The notes under the pieces were generated by a model. It ran no database searches. It saw nothing but the letters and a program-made list of their open reading frames with translations, and was not told the DNA's origin. This document shows positions 17,510 to 26,539 of a DNA stretch of 64,000 bases, one piece after another. Source of the DNA: Ferirhizobium litorale (GTDB lineage Bacteria; Pseudomonadota; Alphaproteobacteria; Rhizobiales; Rhizobiaceae); contig JALDYZ010000006.1 of NCBI GenBank assembly GCA_030028905.1, forward strand, positions 62,001-126,000. Reading direction: 5' to 3'. Each line of letters opens with the position of its first letter. Position 1 is the stretch's first letter. The position numbers and the translations under genes were made by a program.

Positions 17510-20500
17510 ATGGCTGAGAAACAATTCGCGTTTAGCGGGGGCAAAAACGACGAGTTCTTTGCGGACGACGATCCGCTTGCAGAACTCGCCCGCATCGTCG
17601 GTTTTGAGCCGCGACCGGCTGCGCCGGTGGCGCCAGTCGCCCGGCAGGAGCCGGTCATGGAGGAGCGGCCGCCCGAATTCGCGCTCGAGGACGAGTTGCT
17701 GCGCGAATTCGCGCTGTATGATGCGCCTCGCCTCGATCCCATCGGAGAGTTCACGCTTGATGATGCCGCTGCTGGTGGTCAGTCAGAAGGTGCGGTTTTT
17801 GAAGAAGCGCGCGCGCCGGAGCCTCTTGAACCGACTTCGGAGCCTGAATCTCCCGCCGAAGCCGTTGAATTTTCGTATATCGGGGAAGCTGTATCGCCAG
17901 TCGAGGACCTGCTGGAAGATGAGCTTTCCGATGTCGACCTCTCCTCCGACTATGGCTTGGTGTCGCCCAATGATGCCGCCGCTGATCCCGAAGCGGATCA
18001 GTACACCTATCCTGTGCATGCAATCGATGCACGGGATCGCGGCGTCACCGATGAAGCCGGCGATGAGGACGTTGCCCGGGCGCGAAAGGTAGAGGATGTT
18101 TTCCTCTTCGAGGCTCTTGCCGACGAACTCGAGCAATCGATTGCCGACGTCGTTGCGGAGGCTGCTCCCGCTCCCCAACCGGTCATCGCTCCCGGCGAGC
18201 AGCCGCGGTTCCGCCTGCCGCTTGCCAACTTCAACGTCGCTGCTGCCCGCCAGTCGGTCGGTGCTGCTGTCGTCGAGCCCCCGGCTCCGGTGGTGGAGCC
18301 GGTAGCGGCCGAGCCGTCCATCGAGCGCGCCCCTGATCTCGACTACGACATTGGCGCCGATTGGCGCGCGAGCGTGTTTACGGAAGGCTCCGGCGTCGAA
18401 AAGAAGGTTTCGCCACCGCAGGCATCCATTGATGAGCACCTGCCGTCCGCCGAATCCGGTAACGACATCGATGATCTTCTTGCCGAGGTGGAACGGTACT
18501 CCATTCCCCCGAAGGAACCTGCCCCCTACAGGCTGGATACAGCGACGGCGCCATTGGTGGTTGAAGCAGCAAGGCCGCAGACGACCGCAAGCGTGTTTGC
18601 GCAGCCTTCGAACCTTTCCTCGCCCGTGCGCCAGCCCGAGCCGGAAGAAGCATTCGTCGAGGGCGAATTCGAGTTCGACCTCGACGGTATCGAACTTGAA
18701 TTGTCCGATATGACCTTCGATACGCCGGTTGCAGCTGCTCCCGCGCCGATGACAGAGGCCCCCAAGCCGGTCTTGGCACCTGTGGCTCCGATGCCGGTTC
18801 AGGCTGCAGCCGCGCCGCTATCCTGGACTTCACCGGTTGCCGCCACTTCCACGGTCATGGGGCCGGGGGCTGCTGTGTCCATCAACAGGCCTGCCATCCA
18901 TACCGCGCATCAAGAGAGCAACGAAGTCTTTGCCCGTCCGGCATCGGCGCGCCCGGTTGCCCCGGCCCAGGCCGCAGTGCCGCTTCCATTCGATCCGGAA
19001 CTGATCGCCGAAGCGGAAGATCATCTTGAGACGCTTCCTGAACTCGACGTGCCGGCGCTGCCGGTAATCGAAAAGGAAGAGCCGGTCGCCTTCCAGCCCG
19101 AATACGATATCGATATCGATGCGGAGATGGCCAGCCTGTTCGAACCCGTCTCGGCGCAAGGCGAGGAGCCGAAAGCAGTCGAAAACACGCTGGCAGCAAC
19201 CGCATGGGCTCCGAGCGCGAAAAACGGCACCAGCGGCCCGCAGGTGCCGCTCGACGATTTCGACGAGTTCGAAAAGGCGCTGGAGCAGGATCTTCGCCAG
19301 ACGTTGAAGGAGCCCTATGGTGGCGACGCGCATGTCGCCAAGATGACACTTGACCGCGCGATCGCAGGCTCCGCACGAGGCCGTTCGCGCTCGCTCAAGG
19401 GCATGTTGCTTGCTTCGTCGCTGCTCGTTGTCTGCGGCGCCGGTGCTTACGGTGCCTATAGCTGGCTCTTTGGCGACGCATCGGGTTCGTCTAGCGGCGG
19501 ACCGGTCGTGATCTCGGCCGACAAGGATCCGGTGAAGGTCGTTCCGCAAGACCGGGGCGGCAAGACCGTTCCGAACCAGGACAAGGCGGTCTACGATCGC
19601 GTTGCCGGCGCGACCGCTTCCGATCCGAAGCAGGAAAAGCTGGTGACCTCCGATGAGGAGCCGGTCGACGTCGTCCAACGGACGCTGACCCCGGACAACC
19701 TGCCGCTTGAGGGCGCCGAGGACGAATTGAGCTTCGAGCCTACCCCGGCCGGTGAAACCGAAGATGAGCGTCTGCTCCCCTCGGATTCCTCGGAGCAGGC
19801 GACCCCCGCCCAGGAAAATACCCCTGCCGGGATTGCCGCTCGCAAGGTCCGCAGCATGATCGTCAAGCCGGATGGCACGATCGTGGCGCGCGAACTCCCT
19901 TCCGAGCCGGTTGAAGAGCAGATGGTCGCCTCTGCGGCGCCTGCTGCCCCTACTGCTGCGCCGAAGGTCGGCAAGCCTGCGCTTGCCGATAGCACCGAGG
20001 CAGCCCCCGATCCGGAAATCGCTGCAGTATCCTCCACAAGGGAAACGCAACCCTCCCCAGATGCCGCATCGCAGGTTGCCAGCATTACCGGCAATGGCGC
20101 TGGAGAGCCAGCGCCGGTCCGCAGCGTCAAGACGAGTGCCGTTACCGACGCTGCACCGCTTCCCGAGGCTCGCCCGGTTGCACCCGAGGTCAAGGTAGCC
20201 GCTGCACCGGTGCAGGCTAGTGCGCCTGCCGAAGAAGCACCGGCCGCGCCGGAACCGACCCAGGTCGCCAGTATCGCGCCCGGTGGCTACTTCGTGCAGG
20301 TCGCCTCACTTCCCTCTGAAGCCGAGGCGCAGAAGTCCTATCAGAACCTGTCGCGCAAGTTCGGCAGCGTGATCGGTGGACGCGGCGTCGATATCAAGCG
20401 CGCGGAAATCGAGGGCAAAGGCACTTACTACCGCGTGCGGATCCCGGCTGGCTCCAAGGACGAAGCCGTGGCGCTCTGCGAAGATTATCGCGCCGCCGGC

Positions 20501-20524
20501 GGCAGTTGCCTGATCGCCAAGTAA
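17510..20524 (+). CDS. large SPOR-domain membrane protein
   Basis: 1004 residues. Three parts: an acidic, Pro/Ala/Glu-rich N-terminal region of about 620 residues predicted to be cytoplasmic; one membrane span (MLLASSLLVVCGAGAYGAYS); and a Pro/Ala-rich periplasmic linker ending in a SPOR domain (about 920-1004) that begins GGYFVQVASLPSEAEAQKSY. SPOR domains bind glycan strands stripped of stem peptides, as at septa, so a role in division or polar growth is likely. It begins MAEKQFAF; an in-frame GTG at 17492 is less likely because AAAAGGG precedes the ATG. Neighbours argS and nagZ are the usual ones in rhizobia. Confidence 0.88.
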   Translation: MAEKQFAFSGGKNDEFFADDDPLAELARIVGFEPRPAAPVAPVARQEPVMEERPPEFALEDELLREFALYDAPRLDPIGEFTLDDAAAGGQSEGAVFEEARAPEPLEPTSEPESPAEAVEFSYIGEAVSPVEDLLEDELSDVDLSSDYGLVSPNDAAADPEADQYTYPVHAIDARDRGVTDEAGDEDVARARKVEDVFLFEALADELEQSIADVVAEAAPAPQPVIAPGEQPRFRLPLANFNVAAARQSVGAAVVEPPAPVVEPVAAEPSIERAPDLDYDIGADWRASVFTEGSGVEKKVSPPQASIDEHLPSAESGNDIDDLLAEVERYSIPPKEPAPYRLDTATAPLVVEAARPQTTASVFAQPSNLSSPVRQPEPEEAFVEGEFEFDLDGIELELSDMTFDTPVAAAPAPMTEAPKPVLAPVAPMPVQAAAAPLSWTSPVAATSTVMGPGAAVSINRPAIHTAHQESNEVFARPASARPVAPAQAAVPLPFDPELIAEAEDHLETLPELDVPALPVIEKEEPVAFQPEYDIDIDAEMASLFEPVSAQGEEPKAVENTLAATAWAPSAKNGTSGPQVPLDDFDEFEKALEQDLRQTLKEPYGGDAHVAKMTLDRAIAGSARGRSRSLKGMLLASSLLVVCGAGAYGAYSWLFGDASGSSSGGPVVISADKDPVKVVPQDRGGKTVPNQDKAVYDRVAGATASDPKQEKLVTSDEEPVDVVQRTLTPDNLPLEGAEDELSFEPTPAGETEDERLLPSDSSEQATPAQENTPAGIAARKVRSMIVKPDGTIVARELPSEPVEEQMVASAAPAAPTAAPKVGKPALADSTEAAPDPEIAAVSSTRETQPSPDAASQVASITGNGAGEPAPVRSVKTSAVTDAAPLPEARPVAPEVKVAAAPVQASAPAEEAPAAPEPTQVASIAPGGYFVQVASLPSEAEAQKSYQNLSRKFGSVIGGRGVDIKRAEIEGKGTYYRVRIPAGSKDEAVALCEDYRAAGGSCLIAK

Positions 20525-20546
20525 TTCGAGAGCGATTGTTCGATGG

Positions 20547-20576
20547 GCGGCGGGAAGATGTTTCCCGCCGCTTTTT
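20547..20576 (+). terminator. Rho-independent terminator after the SPOR gene
   Basis: GCGGCGGGAA/TTCCCGCCGC 10-bp stem, 5-base loop, then five T. nagZ starts 60 bases further on, so read-through or a separate promoter is needed. Confidence 0.85.
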
Positions 20577-20635
20577 GTTGTGTATGGCCCTTGACCTCAC
20601 TCGCAAGTTTCGCAACGCGAAACTATGATTCGAGC

Positions 20636-21649
20636 ATGACCGAATCAAAAGCCATGATCCTGGGCTGCCAAGGCCTGACCCTCACCCCCGATGAAATCGC
20701 GCTCTATCGCGGCGAGGCACCGTGGGGCTTCATCCTGTTCGGGCGCAATATCGGCGAACCTGCGCAGATATCCGACCTCGTTTCGGCGCTTCGCGAAAGC
20801 GTGGGCCGCGATGCGCCGGTGTTCATCGACCAGGAAGGCGGGCGTGTGCAGCGCATCCGGCCACCGATCCTGTCGCGCTATCCGTCCGGGCAGGCGCTGG
20901 GCGAGCTTTATCGCAGGGATCGGGATGCGGGACTGCGCGCCGCCTGGCTGATGTCGCGGCTGCACGCCTTCGATCTGAAATCCTTCGGCATCGATGTCGA
21001 CTGCCTGCCTGTCCTCGATGTGCCGATGGAAGGCAGCAGCAATGTCATCGGTGACCGCGCCTATGGCACTGATCCGACGACCGTTGCCGAGATGGGACGC
21101 GCCGCCGCCGCGGGATTGAAAGCCGGCGGGGTCCTGCCGGTGATGAAGCACATGCCGGGCCATGGCCGCGGCATGGTGGATTCCCACCACGATCTGCCGG
21201 TGGTGAATGTGTCGCGCGCCGAACTCGAGGCTCATGACTTCGTGCCTTTTGTCGCGATGAAAGACGAGTTGATGGCGATGACGGCTCATGTGGTCTACAC
21301 CGAGATCGACCCATCGAACCCGGCCACGACTTCGCGCGTCGTGATCGAGGAAATCATCCGGGGCTACATCGGCTTCGAGGGACTGCTGATGTCCGACGAC
21401 AGCTCGATGAATGCCCTGAAGGGCACCCTCGGAGAGCGCGCTGCCAATATTGCAGCGGCCGGCTGTGATATCGTCTTGCACTGCAATGGTGTGATGGACG
21501 AGATGAAGCAGGTGGTCGCCAATGTGCCGGTGCTTTCCGGGCGCGCGCTGCAACGGGCGAAGAAGGTCGAGGCAGCACTCGGCGCCATGGACGACGCCGA
21601 GGAGATTCAAGTTCGCGCCGAGTTTGATTCGTTGATCGCGGTGGCCTAG
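20636..21649 (+). CDS. nagZ: beta-N-acetylhexosaminidase (GH3), peptidoglycan recycling
   Basis: 337 residues. Cleaves GlcNAc from GlcNAc-anhydroMurNAc peptides in the cytoplasm, producing the signals that induce AmpC in some bacteria. Seen: IDQEGGRVQR at 64-73, and the catalytic loop KHMPGHGRGMVDSHHDLP whose His-Asp pair acts as acid/base in NagZ; LLMSDDSSMNAL carries the nucleophile Asp region. Length matches the family. Start ATG at 20636 (MTESKAMILGCQG). Upstream of scpA, as is usual in alphaproteobacteria. Confidence 0.92.
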   Translation: MTESKAMILGCQGLTLTPDEIALYRGEAPWGFILFGRNIGEPAQISDLVSALRESVGRDAPVFIDQEGGRVQRIRPPILSRYPSGQALGELYRRDRDAGLRAAWLMSRLHAFDLKSFGIDVDCLPVLDVPMEGSSNVIGDRAYGTDPTTVAEMGRAAAAGLKAGGVLPVMKHMPGHGRGMVDSHHDLPVVNVSRAELEAHDFVPFVAMKDELMAMTAHVVYTEIDPSNPATTSRVVIEEIIRGYIGFEGLLMSDDSSMNALKGTLGERAANIAAAGCDIVLHCNGVMDEMKQVVANVPVLSGRALQRAKKVEAALGAMDDAEEIQVRAEFDSLIAVA

Positions 21650-21709
21650 GGTCCAGTAGTCGCTGCGGCCCGGAGAGGCCGAATATCGTGACGGGAAGGA
21701 AAACGACTG

Positions 21710-22552
21710 GTGAGCAACGGCAGGATTGCGGAATTGTCCGACGCGGCGGTAACGCCGATGGACAAGCTGTGGGAATCTGCCGAGGAGCGGGCAAGCGACG
21801 AGCCGGCGCTGCATATCGACGTCGCGGGTTTCGAGGGGCCGCTGGACCTCCTGCTTCACCTCGCGCGCACCCAGAAGGTCGACATTTCGCGCATTTCCGT
21901 GTTGGCGCTGGCCGAGCAATACCTGGTGTTCGTTGAGCGTGCACAGAGCATCCGCATCGAACTCGCAGCCGACTACCTTGTGATGGCTGCATGGCTGGCT
22001 TTCCTGAAATCGAAGCTGCTCATCCCGCAGCAAGCGAAGGACGAAGGACCGTCGGGTGAAGAAATGGCGGCGACGCTTGCCTTCCGCCTGAAGCGGCTGG
22101 AGGCGATGCGGGATGCAGCGACACGCCTGGTCAACCGCAACCGTCTGGGGCGCGATGTGTTTGCCCGTGGTGCGCCGGAGCATATCCCGGATCGCAAGCA
22201 GTCGGCCTTCGATGCGTCGCTCTACGATCTTTTGTCCGCCTATGCGTCGCTTCGCCAACGGCAGGCGGTGACACAGGTGACGATCGAGAAGAGGAACGTC
22301 TGGTCGCTCTCCGACGCAAGGCTGATCCTGACGCGTATGATCGGCGAGATCACCGATTGGACGGCACTGGAGCACTATCTGCTGCGCTACATGACGACGC
22401 CCAAGGAGCGGGCAACGGCGATCGCCAGCGCCTTTGCGGCTTCGCTGGAGATGGTTCGCGAGGGCAAGCTTGAAATTCGCCAGGACGGAGCGTTCGAGCC
22501 GCTCTACATGCGGCGAGGGCCGCGGCACGCATCATTGAGCATTTCGGACTAG
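21710..22552 (+). CDS. scpA: segregation and condensation protein A
   Basis: 280 residues. Kleisin subunit that joins the SMC ATPase heads; with ScpB it forms the bacterial condensin. Seen: the N-terminal FEGPLDLLLHLARTQKVDI motif, the helix DYLVMAAWLAFLKSKLLIP and the C-terminal winged helix with FAASLEMVREGKLEIRQD. GTG start with GGAAGGA upstream. Followed after 10 bases by scpB. Confidence 0.93.
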   Translation: MSNGRIAELSDAAVTPMDKLWESAEERASDEPALHIDVAGFEGPLDLLLHLARTQKVDISRISVLALAEQYLVFVERAQSIRIELAADYLVMAAWLAFLKSKLLIPQQAKDEGPSGEEMAATLAFRLKRLEAMRDAATRLVNRNRLGRDVFARGAPEHIPDRKQSAFDASLYDLLSAYASLRQRQAVTQVTIEKRNVWSLSDARLILTRMIGEITDWTALEHYLLRYMTTPKERATAIASAFAASLEMVREGKLEIRQDGAFEPLYMRRGPRHASLSISD

Positions 22553-22562
22553 GGTCGGGCTG

Positions 22563-23291
22563 ATGGCGGAAACCCACGAACTCACCCACGAGCCGATCGA
22601 AGCGGCGGACCTCGAAATGACCGATGCGGCGGATCCCCGCACCCTGCAGGAGGCGGAGCGCATCGCCGAAGCTCTCGTATTTGCCTCTGCGCAACCGGTT
22701 TCCGAGGCATTTATCGCCGACCGATTGCCCCACGGCGTAGATGTTCACGAACTGATGTGGCGGTTGAAGGTGAACTACGCCTCACGGGGCGTGAACCTCG
22801 TGCAGGTCGGCGACCACTGGGCGTTCCGCACTGCGGCTGATCTCTCCTTCGTGATCCGGACCGACGAAAACGAGGTGAGAAAGTTGTCACGCGCAGCACT
22901 GGAGGTGCTTGCGATCGTTGCATATCACCAACCTGTGACGCGGGCCGAGATCGAGGAAGTGCGCGGGGTGCAGACATCGAAGGGTACGCTCGACGTGTTG
23001 ATGGAGGCCGGTTGGGTGCGATTTCGCGGCCGCAGGCGTTCTCCGGGCCGCCCAGTGACGCTTGGTACGACCAAGGAGTTTCTCGATCACTTCGGTCTGG
23101 AGGAGTTGCGCGATCTGCCGGGCGTCGAAGAATTGAAAGGGGCCGGTTTGCTCTCGAGCCGCATTCCCGCGAACTTCAATATCCCGCTTCCGAGTATGAA
23201 CGACGAACTCACCGATGATGAAGATCCGATCACCCAACTCGACCTGGAAGAACTTGGCCTCTTGACTCCGCGCTCTGAAGCGGACGAATAG
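22563..23291 (+). CDS. scpB: segregation and condensation protein B
   Basis: 242 residues. Partner of ScpA; two winged-helix domains. Seen: EAERIAEALVFASAQPVSEA, then LSRAALEVLAIVAYHQPVTR followed by EIEEVRGVQTSKGTLDVLME and GRPVTLGTTKEFLDHFGLEE, the classic ScpB core. The acidic tail is variable in the family. Confidence 0.94.
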   Translation: MAETHELTHEPIEAADLEMTDAADPRTLQEAERIAEALVFASAQPVSEAFIADRLPHGVDVHELMWRLKVNYASRGVNLVQVGDHWAFRTAADLSFVIRTDENEVRKLSRAALEVLAIVAYHQPVTRAEIEEVRGVQTSKGTLDVLMEAGWVRFRGRRRSPGRPVTLGTTKEFLDHFGLEELRDLPGVEELKGAGLLSSRIPANFNIPLPSMNDELTDDEDPITQLDLEELGLLTPRSEADE

Positions 23292-23355
23292 GATCATGTT
23301 TTTGTCCTGGAAATCCGCGGTGGCGCCCGCCATCCGGTAGAGTTGAGTGAAGAGC

Positions 23356-24456
23356 ATGGATCCTGACCCGGGGACACAGGCCGCCGAACATACCCGGCGC
23401 ACCGCAGGCGTCACCTTCGCCGCCCGTCTGACATTCGATGGCATTCATCACAGCTATCACGGCAAAGAAACCATAAAGGGAGTGAGCCTCACTGCCGAGC
23501 CGGGTGAAGTTCTCTGCCTGCTTGGCCCATCCGGCTCCGGCAAGACGACGCTCTTGCGCATTGCCGCCGGGATCGAGGCGCAGAGCCACGGCCGTGTCAT
23601 GTTGAATGGGCGCGAACTCGCAGGCCCCGGCGTATTCCTCCCGCCGGAGAGGCGGGGCATCGGGCTGATGTTCCAGGATTTCGCGCTGTTTCCGCACATG
23701 ACGATCATCGACAATGTCCGGTTTGGGTTGACGGCCATGCCGCAGAAGGACGCGATCGCCGAGGCTATGGGCGCACTGGAGCGGGTGGGGCTCGCCCATT
23801 ACGCGCAGAAATTTCCGCATGTCCTTTCAGGCGGCGAACAGCAGCGGGTGGCTCTTGCGCGGGCGTTGGCGCCAAGACCGGAAGTCCTGTTGATGGACGA
23901 GCCCTTCTCCGGCCTCGATTCGCGCCTCAAGGATACGATTCGCGCCGACACGCTGGCAATCCTGCGGGAGACTAGGGCAACCGCGATCGTGGTGACGCAC
24001 GACGCCGAGGAGGCGATGCGCATGGCCGACCGGATCGCCTTGCTGAGGGACGGGACCCTTGTGCAAGCCGGAACATCGGACGATCTCTACCGGCGACCCT
24101 GCAATCTCTTCGCTGCGGCGTTCTTCTCCGAGATCAACGAATTCGACGGCGTCGTGCGCAACGGCTTGGTAGAGACGCCGGTAGGCGAGGCCTCAGCGCA
24201 GGGGATCGGCGAGGGGACGCCAGTCTCCGTCGCCGTGAGGCTTTCGGGCGTCGGCGTCGCGGAAAAAAGCGGCTCCATTCCTGCCCGTATCATATCCCGA
24301 CGGTTTCTGGGGGTGGTCGAGCTTCTGAGTCTCGCTGTGCCCGGAACCGAGAAACTGGTGAGGGCGCGGGTTCGCGCGGATCACTTGCGTCCCGGAATTC
24401 GCGACGTGACGTTGAAGATCAACCGCCAGGACATCCTGGTGTTCGAAAAAACCTGA
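23356..24456 (+). CDS. ABC transporter ATP-binding protein (Fe/polyamine type), no partner genes nearby
   Basis: 366 residues. Seen: Walker A GPSGSGKTT at 57-65, Q loop FQDFALFPHMTI, signature LSGGEQQRVALARAL, Walker B VLLMDEPFSGLDS and switch His VVTHDAEEAMRMAD. The last 110 residues look like a TOBE substrate-regulation domain (VAVRLSGVGVAE and on). This layout is that of the PotA/FbpC/MalK group, which energises importers of iron, polyamines or sugars. No permease or binding protein lies near; the gene sits alone between scpB and tatA. ATG at 23356 is preferred over the GTG at 23347. Confidence 0.88.
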   Translation: MDPDPGTQAAEHTRRTAGVTFAARLTFDGIHHSYHGKETIKGVSLTAEPGEVLCLLGPSGSGKTTLLRIAAGIEAQSHGRVMLNGRELAGPGVFLPPERRGIGLMFQDFALFPHMTIIDNVRFGLTAMPQKDAIAEAMGALERVGLAHYAQKFPHVLSGGEQQRVALARALAPRPEVLLMDEPFSGLDSRLKDTIRADTLAILRETRATAIVVTHDAEEAMRMADRIALLRDGTLVQAGTSDDLYRRPCNLFAAAFFSEINEFDGVVRNGLVETPVGEASAQGIGEGTPVSVAVRLSGVGVAEKSGSIPARIISRRFLGVVELLSLAVPGTEKLVRARVRADHLRPGIRDVTLKINRQDILVFEKT

Positions 24457-24637
24457 ATGCCTAACGGATTGATATGATTGAATTATTAGAGGCGGTGGAA
24501 ACGCTGTACGCTCAGCCCGTCGATTGTCGCTGCGAAAATTATTCCAAATCAAACACTTAAGTTATACCAACATAGTGTTTGAAAAAGGCCGGCAAAGGCC
24601 TTACATCGGGGTAACACCAAACAGGGAGATTACGGCA

Positions 24638-24835
24638 ATGGGTTCCTTTAGCATGTGGCACTGGCTGATCGTTCTGGCCATCGTGCTGTTGTTGTTCGGC
24701 CGCGGCAAGATCCCGGAACTTATGGGCGACGTAGCCAAAGGCATCAAGAGCTTCAAAAAGGGCATGTCCGACGACGACGCAGCACCTTCCGAGCAGGCCA
24801 AGACCGTCGAGCACAAAGCGGACGACAACAAGTAG
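24638..24835 (+). CDS. tatA: Tat translocase subunit TatA
   Basis: 65 residues. Forms the variable pore for export of folded proteins. Seen: short N-terminal membrane helix [20 protein letters not shown], the [20 protein letters not shown] hinge and amphipathic helix, then a charged tail. GGGAG ribosome site. First gene of tatABC. Confidence 0.95.
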   Translation: MGSFSMWHWLIVLAIVLLLFGRGKIPELMGDVAKGIKSFKKGMSDDDAAPSEQAKTVEHKADDNK

Positions 24836-24893
24836 TCAAGCCGTACAGAGTAGCGGTCTGCAACGGATCGTTTCGGCTTGAGGAGCCGCATTG

Positions 24894-25601
24894 ATGTTGG
24901 ATATCGGCTGGACCGAATTGCTGGTAATTGCAGTCGTGCTGATCGTGGTGGTGGGACCGAAGGACCTGCCGCCGATGCTCAGGGCGTTCGGAAAGATGAC
25001 GACGCGTTTGCGCACGATGGCTGGGGAATTTCGAAGCCAGTTCGACGAAGCCCTGCGCGAAGCCGACCTGGACGATGTTCGCCGTACCATAGACGATGCG
25101 AAAAAAATAAATCCGGTCAATAGCTTGAGGGAAGCAATCAATCCGCTTCGCCAAGCTGGCGAGGAAATCCGCGCCGGCCTGCAAAAGGCTACTGTTGCGG
25201 GAAGGAAGATCGATGCGGTTCCTGCAACCGATGCGCAGCTCAGCGTGCCGGAACCGACCATAAGTCTTCCGGAGACCCCGCCGGTGGTTGCTGCACCCGA
25301 AGGCCCGTCGGCCACCGTAAAGCCTGAAGCCGCTCAATCTGAACCAGTCTTTGCACAGGAGACGGCCGCCAAACCGAAGCCCGCTCGCAAGCCGGCGGCA
25401 AAGCCTTTGGCCAAAGCCGCTGATGCGCCACCGGCGAATACCAGTCGTGCCAGGGGAGCCAAGACAGGCAATGGCGCCGATCCGGCACCCGCCAAGGCTT
25501 CTGCAACGGGTCGATCGACCAAGACGCCTGCCAACAAGACCGCGGGCAGGACTACAGCGCCAAAGACTGCCGCGACCGCCAAGAAGAAGGACGAAGCATG
25601 A
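24894..25601 (+). CDS. tatB: Tat translocase subunit TatB
   Basis: 235 residues. With TatC recognises twin-arginine signal peptides. Seen: MLDIGWTELLVIAVVLIVVV, GPKDLPPMLRAFGKM with the family Pro, then an amphipathic helix. The C-terminal half is a long Lys/Ala/Pro-rich tail (KPARKPAAKPLAKAA and similar), longer than in enterics and poorly conserved. GAGGAG lies 8 bases before the ATG. Overlaps tatC by ATGA. Confidence 0.94.
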   Translation: MLDIGWTELLVIAVVLIVVVGPKDLPPMLRAFGKMTTRLRTMAGEFRSQFDEALREADLDDVRRTIDDAKKINPVNSLREAINPLRQAGEEIRAGLQKATVAGRKIDAVPATDAQLSVPEPTISLPETPPVVAAPEGPSATVKPEAAQSEPVFAQETAAKPKPARKPAAKPLAKAADAPPANTSRARGAKTGNGADPAPAKASATGRSTKTPANKTAGRTTAPKTAATAKKKDEA

Positions 25602-26425
25602 GCGGCAACATTGAAGACAAGCCGCAGCCGCTCATCGAGCACCTGATAGAATTGCGTCAGCGGCTGATCTGGTCTCTGGTGGCATTCTTCGTTGCCTTCG
25701 TTGCCTGCTTTGCCTTTGCCAAGCAGTTGTTCAACCTGCTCGTCGTACCTTACAAGTGGGCGGTCGTCTGGGCTGGCATGGACCTCTCCAAGTCGGAATT
25801 GATCTACACGGCGCCACAGGAGTTCTTCTTCACGCAAGTGAAGGTGGCGATGTTCGGCGCGATGGTGATTTCCTTCCCGGTCGTCGCTGCGCAGATCTAC
25901 AAGTTCGTGGCGCCCGGCCTTTACAAGAACGAGCGCGCCGCCTTCCTGCCGTTCCTGATAGCGTCGCCTATCCTTTTCCTCCTCGGCGCGGCGCTGGTGT
26001 ATTTTTTCTTTACCCCCATGGTCATGTGGTTCTTCTTGACCATGCAGCAGGCTCCAGGCGACGGCGAGGTTGCGATCTCTCTGTTGCCAAAGGTCTCGGA
26101 ATACCTTTCGCTGATCATGACGCTGGTCTTTTCGTTCGGCCTTGTCTTCCAGCTTCCGGTAATCACGACCCTGCTCGGCAAGGTCGGTCTCGTGACTGCC
26201 GACGGGCTGGCGTCCAAGCGAAAATATGCGATCGTCATTGCCTTCATTGTGGCGGCGGTGCTGACCCCTCCCGATCCCATGTCCCAGATCGGCCTTGCGC
26301 TGCCAACGATCCTTCTCTACGAGATTTCCATCTACGCTGTGCGACTCATCGAGCGCCAGCGGGCCAGTCAGGCGCTCGCGGACGAGCCCGGTTCCTCGGA
26401 CGTTGCAAACGGCGACGGCGTGTAA
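25598..26425 (+). CDS. tatC: Tat translocase subunit TatC
   Basis: 275 residues, six membrane helices. Receptor core of the twin-arginine translocase. Seen: PLIEHLIELRQRLIWS with the conserved Glu, YTAPQEFFFTQVKVAMFGAM, PGLYKNERAAFLPF, FSFGLVFQLPVI and TPPDPMSQ. Start overlaps the tatB stop, so the two are probably translationally coupled. Confidence 0.97.
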   Translation: MSGNIEDKPQPLIEHLIELRQRLIWSLVAFFVAFVACFAFAKQLFNLLVVPYKWAVVWAGMDLSKSELIYTAPQEFFFTQVKVAMFGAMVISFPVVAAQIYKFVAPGLYKNERAAFLPFLIASPILFLLGAALVYFFFTPMVMWFFLTMQQAPGDGEVAISLLPKVSEYLSLIMTLVFSFGLVFQLPVITTLLGKVGLVTADGLASKRKYAIVIAFIVAAVLTPPDPMSQIGLALPTILLYEISIYAVRLIERQRASQALADEPGSSDVANGDGV

Positions 26426-26539
26426 CCAGCGGCGTCCGGGCAATCCGGCGACGGGAGCGACTGGCGGCACTTCTCCGGACGACCGGCTTGGTCAGGCTGC
26501 GGCCGGGGATGCACACACATTCAACGACCCGGAACGACG

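Noticed and set aside
20645-22528. 627-codon reverse frame opposite nagZ and scpA
   Set aside because: Shadow frame with no recognised motif, opposite two clear genes.
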